A stretch of 64,000 nt of DNA from Aquatica leii (lineage: Eukaryota > Arthropoda > Insecta > Coleoptera > Lampyridae), in contig CM069432.1 of NCBI GenBank assembly GCA_035610365.1, positions 168,266,035 to 168,330,034 of the forward strand, read 5' to 3'. The notes under the pieces were generated by a model. That model did not search any database, had not been told where the DNA came from, and was given only the letters and a program-made list of their open reading frames with translations. The first letter of the stretch is position 1; every line of letters begins with the position of its first letter. The translations under genes and the position numbers were made by a program. Shown here one piece after another: positions 58,810 through 64,000 of this stretch.

Positions 58810-59285
58810 AAATTTAAATCGTACTTTTAATATTTATGTTAAAAGTAAAGACAAATCAAATTCTTTCTTAGTTTATTGGCTGTTTCATAGCAACACCTTT
58901 CCTTCCGCCGAAGAGAAAAGTGTATCATAGCAACACTTATATCTCCTTTGGACAGTAAAATTTTACTTTATATATACCTTTTTGCATAAACAATCGCACA
59001 CTTATTGTTTGAAGAAAAAATGTTTTTCTATTTTGCATTTACAATTACTTCATTGTGACAACGAAAATGTCTGAAATGTCATTTGCCAATGCGGTTAGAA
59101 ATAAGGCCTATTAGTCTTTATGGGATTAGAAGTTTCAATTGTACTAAAAAGATTTAAAAAACTAAATACTGTTAACTAACTGAAATGAAAAGAAACAAAT
59201 GTTTCACATATTTTAACTCAATACGATACAATAACACCTAAATAACTAACGGAACAATTTATATTACTAACTATATGAAATTAAG
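58810..59285. other. Spacer between two Crypton-like fragments
   Basis: Contains repeated CATAGCAACAC near 58887 and 58928. No gene recognised; it may include Crypton terminal sequence. Confidence 0.3.
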
Positions 59286-59288
59286 GAA

Positions 59289-59525
59289 TTAGTAACTAAA
59301 TAAGTTTAAACCAAAGGTAAGGAACAAACAAAATACAATACATAATAATGCAGAGGTAGGTTCACTAGTAGAAGTTCTTGGCTGAAGTGAATTAACTAAA
59401 TCTAACATCCTACTTATTTCAATTTTTCTTTTTAGAGATGTTACAATACATTCCTCTGCTACTGCAGAAGATTTTGTACTTCCATGATTTTTAATAGTCA
59501 AAAAATCTTTATTTTGATGAGTCAA
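59289..59525 (-). pseudogene. Crypton-like recombinase C-terminal fragment
   Basis: Open frame reading NHGSTKSSAVAEECIVTSLK then RKIEISRMLDLV and a Ser/Thr-rich stretch. It corresponds to the end of Crypton-like recombinases (K-R-H-G-G-W-K-S-S-x-V-A-E-G-Y-I-E-x-S, then N/R-K-x-x-I-S). The catalytic Tyr position (EGY) reads EEC, so the nucleophile is lost. It points toward the 57985-58800 relic, tail to tail. Confidence 0.6.
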
Positions 59526-59638
59526 GTATGTTGCGCTTAATTGTCTAAAACAGTAACACGTTTAACATTCAGGGTTGGCTAGTTTGAGATAGGACGCTAT
59601 AATTTTTTGAACTTGCCCAATTACATTAATACCAATTA

Positions 59639-60712
59639 GGCCCGGTCTTTCCATCTCAAAATAAACTGATCAATAACTATAATTTTGTAAATAACTTTAT
59701 CTGTTAGCATTATTTGACAAATAATATGTTACTGTCTTTTTAAGTGATTTTATTTGACGAATTGTTGTTTGGAACATTTCCATAGCAAAATAATGTTGGC
59801 AGCACAAAAGTCATATTACTTACTTCAGAACACTTGGTAAACAAGGATAGTTTATTATGAAACTTATGTATAATAGAAAAGAATAAACACTTTGTAAAAT
59901 TATAACCTTACGATTTATAAATATACATAGTGACATAGTTAAATTTGTACCTGTTTTTTCAAGATTTTAATGAAGTTATAGCGGTTTAGGTTTAGTGATC
60001 CAAGCGAATAAAATGAGAATTGAATTCATCATCAAACCAAAACTATGAAATGCTGATGAATATGTTGTTATAGTTTATAATTAATGTATTTTTTTTGGGA
60101 AATTTCTACAAAATACCCTGATGCAATATAAAAACTTGCTAAATATTTCAACGTTAAAAGTAATTCGTTTAATAGAGATACAGGAGAATTTCTAAAAAAA
60201 TATTTATATTATGGCAAACAGTTTTTTAATGAAAATAATATAACTAACCGGTTTGAACAATGTTGTAGTTGTGCTTTTATTTGCTCCAACAATAGCAATA
60301 TTGTAACTTTAGATAGTTGAAAGCGACATAAAAATTCTTTTTTGTGTCATCTTTCAAAATTATTTACCCGTTCTCTTACGGTGTAAAGATGACGGTCAGC
60401 GTTTACAAAATGTATTGGGTCTTGTATTTCTTTGTTCTCAACTTTTTCAAAATCATTAAATATATCCACCTGTTAAACAAATTGATGACAAACCTGTTAG
60501 GTTAGAAAGGATCGGTTCATTTTGTCATTAATCGAGCACTATTGACAACCCGATTACGTTATTCTGACGTTCATGCTCTAAATAAGTTAACTGTCAGATA
60601 AATCTAAATATTTTATGAATATGACGTATTAAAAAGTGGAAAGACAGGTGAAACGTCTATTTGACAAATTAATTTTATCAGGAACTTTATTTGGAGACGG
60701 AAAGACCGGGCC
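59639..60712. mobile_element. Non-autonomous PIF/Harbinger-type element, TTA duplication
   Basis: The left end GGCCCGGTCTTTCC and right end GGAAAGACCGGGCC form terminal inverted repeats that continue imperfectly for about 30 bp. TTA flanks both sides (59636-59638 and 60713-60715), the 3-bp duplication typical of PIF/Harbinger. Length 1074 bp. No transposase is seen inside. Its ends differ from the Harbinger relic at 6.5-11 kb, so it represents another lineage. Confidence 0.85.
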
Positions 60713-60715
60713 TTA

Positions 60716-61925
60716 GACTTAGTAGTAGCAGTTGCAAGTTGTAGATTTAAATATTTATGTGTTAAATTAATGTACGGTATCGCGCTAATTACAAACATTC
60801 TTTGTGAATGTTTTTTTGTTTTAGAAATATTGACAATGATGATTCTGTCTCTAAATTTCACACTATCAACGTTATTCATCTCTACGGCAGTAACACAACC
60901 TATTATCAACATAGCCTGAAAATATAAACTAGTACACAAACAAACCTGCATATGAGGACTAGAATCACTTTGATTGCCAATCGGAGAAAATCATCTGCTT
61001 CTTGTATGAGACAATCTATTTCCAAACTTTAAAAAATATTAAATTTTTTAGATTGATAACTAATGACTTTTGTTTTAGAAATTTCTGCAGCCTTCCAAAC
61101 TTTGATATGTCTACGTCTTTATATACATTTAAACCGCCATGTAATATGTTATAAAACGCCCATAGTGTAAATGATTTCTTTGTATTGGTTATTTAATAGT
61201 TATAAGCAAATAATACAATTTGCTAATTGTTTTAACACACTTTCTCAGATACCATATATTAAACCATTTATAATCTTTATCATAAATTAATTTTTATTTT
61301 GCTAGAAGAAATTAATTAACAGCATTAGTATCTGCTCTTTCATGTTTTGAATAATTTGTAAATTAAATTAGTTTTAAACAGTTTTAAAGAATTGTTTAAA
61401 ACAAAAAAAAGCTAAATTTTTAGATTTGTTAATGCTACAATAAGCTCTCTTATTAAACTACTTCTATAATAGTCTACTATTGATATATCAATCTAAAGTC
61501 CATCTGTGCTTGAAAAAAAATTAAAATGCTGGTAGTCTTGTCTAGAATGTCTTACAATTATACCATAAAAACAGAATAAAAAATTAAGCGTTGTCAAAAT
61601 GTAAGTAAATTTTTCTATTTTGCAGACGCAATTAACAACGCTAGGAGGTTTTTGTATTCACCTCTGTTTAGATTATGTTTGAAGAAAAGAAGTTTTCTCA
61701 CAAAAACAACTATAACGTTTTTGTTTTATTTAAATTTGTCATTTTGAAAGTTAACATTTACGTTATCAAATAGTTTATACAGGTTTGTCAAATAAACGTT
61801 ATTTTTAGAAGTGCATTAGTATATTGTAAAACAAGTATTACAATGATAACTGTAATGGGCGTAATAAGTTTTTTTAATAATTTTCGTACCGGCGCGTTAA
61901 ACAATTCTCTTTTGCTTAAATATAC
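60716..61925. other. A+T-rich non-coding DNA
   Basis: No supported gene. The 112-codon minus-strand frame at 60613-60951 crosses the Harbinger element border and shows no recognisable domain, so it is probably not a gene. Confidence 0.35.
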
Positions 61926-61931
61926 ATTATC

Positions 61932-62616
61932 TATACAGTGTGTTTTATTCATTAATGGAAATATTTTAACTGTAAAATCCTGAGTTCAAAATATTCACAT
62001 TTAACTTAAATCAATTAGATAACATGTGACTCCTTACTAACTTACTTATATAAAAATTTAAAACTTATTTTTGCCCAGTACTTTAAAACTATTTGATGTA
62101 TCCTAATTATACGTGGGAGAAAGTCTAAGTATTGTACACCTTACTAAATTATTTTAAACAAACGTTTTTGCCTACCACCAGAGGCGTACGATAGAGAGTA
62201 GTTGAAATTTTCCAAATTCTACGCCACTGGTGGAATTGCCATTTTAGTACAATTTTTCGATTCTTTAATAGTTCTTATGAAAATAACATACTGTTCCTTA
62301 GTAACAATAAAGTCATAGCTTTTTGAGATATTTAAAGTTAAACGTAAGACTGGGTACTTATTTTGATTTTAATGTGTATTAATTATTTTGGTGTTATTGG
62401 GTCATTGGATTGCATTTATTACGCAAATGAAATTTTAATCCGTATTAACAAAAAACATAATATAAACCAAAATTCCCGACATGATTAATACACATTAAAA
62501 TCAAAATAATTGCGTAGCTTTATGTTTAACTTTAATTATCTCCAAAAGTAATGATTTTACCGTTGCCTTAGAATTCTACAGTTAAAATATTTCCAGTTAT
62601 TAATGAAACCCTCTAA
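61932..62616. mobile_element. Composite palindromic MITE-like element
   Basis: The left end TATACAGTGTGTTTTATTCA, then GGAAATATTTTAACTGTA, recurs inverted at the right end (CAGTTAAAATATTTCC...TTAATGAAACCCTC, about 62575-62616). This resembles a CAGGGTGTTTCATTAAT-type terminus. Nested inside, 62295-62385 and 62478-62570 form a second inverted repeat (AGTTAAAC and ATTTTGATTTTAATGTGTAT). No coding sequence is seen and the target duplication is unclear. Confidence 0.5.
62174..62238. repeat. Short inverted repeat with hAT-like ends
   Basis: CCACCAGAGGCGTA and TACGCCACTGGTGG are inverted partners about 35 nt apart. CAGNGGCGTA resembles hAT-type termini. It could be a miniature element or a coincidental hairpin. 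Confidence 0.45.
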
Positions 62617-62619
62617 ATT

Positions 62620-63130
62620 GTTTTTTGAAGATTTTCTTTTAATGTCTGATGCTGTTTATGGTGAAAAATTGTTAGCATTATTGATTCTCAAAAAGATTAA
62701 TACTTTCTCAATTGCATGTAGTTTTTCTGTTTATGTGATTAATAATAAAACGTTTTTTAAATTTAGATATAGTGCAGGACACAAAATAAAATATTTCAAT
62801 AGTGAACATTGGTAACAACTATGAACTGTGTTCATTATGTTAACGCGTTCCTTTGCTTGTGGTGAGTGCTACCGGTCTTGTTAAAGACATATGCATGAAA
62901 CATAATACGATCACTAGCGATCTGAATAAAACAATGAATATAAATGGGTGCCAAGAGATTGAGTACCCGTTCCAAACTCTTTCAAAACGTTGCCATTCCT
63001 GACAGACCACTAACTCCTAAACGGGTGTCACAGAAATATATTGTTCAACGCTAACAAACACATTCTTATAATAAAACATTCAAATGTAAATAATAAATAA
63101 ACTAAATATCAAATTTGACACTTTTAGGTA
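62620..63130. other. No gene recognised
   Basis: The 70-codon frame at 62603-62815 overlaps the element end and shows no domain. The later part is of mixed composition without a motif. Confidence 0.3.
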
Positions 63131-63300
63131 AAGATACACCCGAGCGGGGCCACAAGTCACTTACGATTTGAAAATTTAATGACGAAAAATAATCCAAAGC
63201 GACAACCGTAGCTTACGTAAGCAGCGATGGCGTAACAAATTAAACGTAGCTACGCGCAACTAACGCGCGAATGCAACATTCGCCCAACCGGAAGACAAAT
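63131..63300. other. CpG-containing island-like patch
   Basis: Unusually many CG dinucleotides for this window (GAGCGGGGCC, ACGCGCGAATG, GCTACGCGCAAC, GCAGCGATGGCG). Followed at about 63456 by TGACGTCA, a CRE-type palindrome. Could be a young unclassified repeat or a host regulatory patch; no gene is attached. Confidence 0.35.
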
Positions 63301-64000
63301 GGCAATTTAAAAAAAAAACAAAGAAACTGATGTAATCTAAATGTAATACTAGGTGCTATATGAATAAAATTGATAAAAGCAGCCGAATATCATAATGGTA
63401 CAACTGATCATGCAAAAATTTATTTAATTCAGTAACAAACGATGATAAAGCGGTGACGTCACGTTAATATTCAAAATTCTTTTTCGTGAATAAAAATAGG
63501 AAAATGCCTAACCTCAATGTAAATTTTCAGAAAATTTTCGGTTGGTAAAATTACCAGATGACGGCTAATTAATACGTCAAATAGCAAAATTAATGACAAA
63601 ATTTTATGATCTGGGAAAAGACCCTAAAGATATAGAATTATGACGACATACATTTTAACATAATTAAAGCGTTTTGCGACCTACCTCGTAAGGGTACGTT
63701 GTAAAGCCAAAAAATACAATAAAAACAAGCCACGTGGTTGTGGCACTGTGATCCTCAATTACATGAGTTTTTCTTACTCTAAATCTAAACTTCCAGGGGA
63801 TTAGTAAGAAATAATAGTACAATAATCCGTAAATCTTGAATAATTCAGAAGGCATTGATTCAATTCAATTTGCCTTAAAAGATGAACCATGTACATACTA
63901 ACACCACTTTTGAGCTAATAATGCTCACGTAAAGAAAAGAAGAGTGTTTAAAAAATCTCGGGTTAAAAGATTTCAAAAACCGCAAAAAATAAATCAGTGT
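63301..64000. other. Non-coding to the window edge
   Basis: No supported gene. The 63-codon minus-strand frame at 63664-63855 has no recognised domain. Confidence 0.3.

Noticed and set aside
60613..60951. 112-codon minus-strand frame
   Set aside because: Crosses the sharp right border of the Harbinger-type element, so it cannot be an ancestral gene; no domain seen.
1..64000. CRISPR arrays, tRNA/rRNA genes and bacterial-type operons
   Set aside because: No regularly spaced identical repeats, no cloverleaf or A/B-box pattern that I could recognise, and no dense coding; the window is eukaryotic repeat-rich DNA.

Overview
The window is a gene-poor, strongly A+T-rich stretch of an animal nuclear genome, most likely an insect or other arthropod. 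It has no bacterial-style operons, tRNA or rRNA genes, CRISPR array or long open reading frame. Every coding stretch I can name is a decayed transposable element: BEL/Pao, Copia, an RNase H-bearing LINE, Penelope-like elements (PLEs), several mariner/Tc1-type elements, pogo-like, PIF/Harbinger, hAT and Crypton-like elements. The set is typical of insect genomes. No host gene is convincingly present. One 57-nt exon-like segment (41794-41850) hints that the window could be intronic, but this is unproven.

Layout. 1-6.4 kb: a TA-flanked long-TIR mariner derivative (1361-2322), a PLE end with a minus-strand hammerhead ribozyme core (about 3.07-3.12 kb) and a BEL/Pao gag relic (5.1-6.1 kb). 6.5-11 kb: a three-level nest. 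A Harbinger transposase is split by a 3.36-kb mariner-type element, which is itself split by a 1.27-kb element with CCCAGTAAACAC termini. 11-17 kb: PLE ends with an intact hammerhead core (13.03 kb) and a fold-back element with arms of about 570 bp that carries a second copy of the CCCAGTAAACAC element. 17-22.9 kb: mostly featureless A+T-rich DNA. 22.9-24.1 kb: PLE reverse transcriptase relic. 26457-27374: hAT derivative with a perfect 8-bp target duplication. 29.8-31.5 kb: PLE cluster. 34.8-40 kb: a minus-strand Copia pol riddled with insertions, then pogo-like and Tc1-like transposase relics. 41.1-43 kb: two ribozyme-bearing PLE ends, one an almost perfect 142-bp hairpin with an intact hammerhead at its tip. 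49.3-54 kb: two mariner-type relics. 54.3-56.65 kb: LINE relic. 58-59.5 kb: two converging Crypton-like recombinase fragments. 59639-60712: Harbinger-type non-autonomous element with TTA duplication. 61.9-62.6 kb: composite palindromic element.

The most interesting system is the set of seven hammerhead-like motifs in PLE ends. Three have a complete catalytic core; four carry core substitutions. Where inverted or partial copies exist (11.19, 31.20/31.36 and 42.79/42.84 kb), the copy boundary lies within a few nucleotides of the predicted self-cleavage site, as if ribozyme-cut RNA ends were the substrates that were copied. All family names come from reading motifs by eye; no database search was run. 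Element boundaries are given only where terminal repeats or target duplications can be seen.
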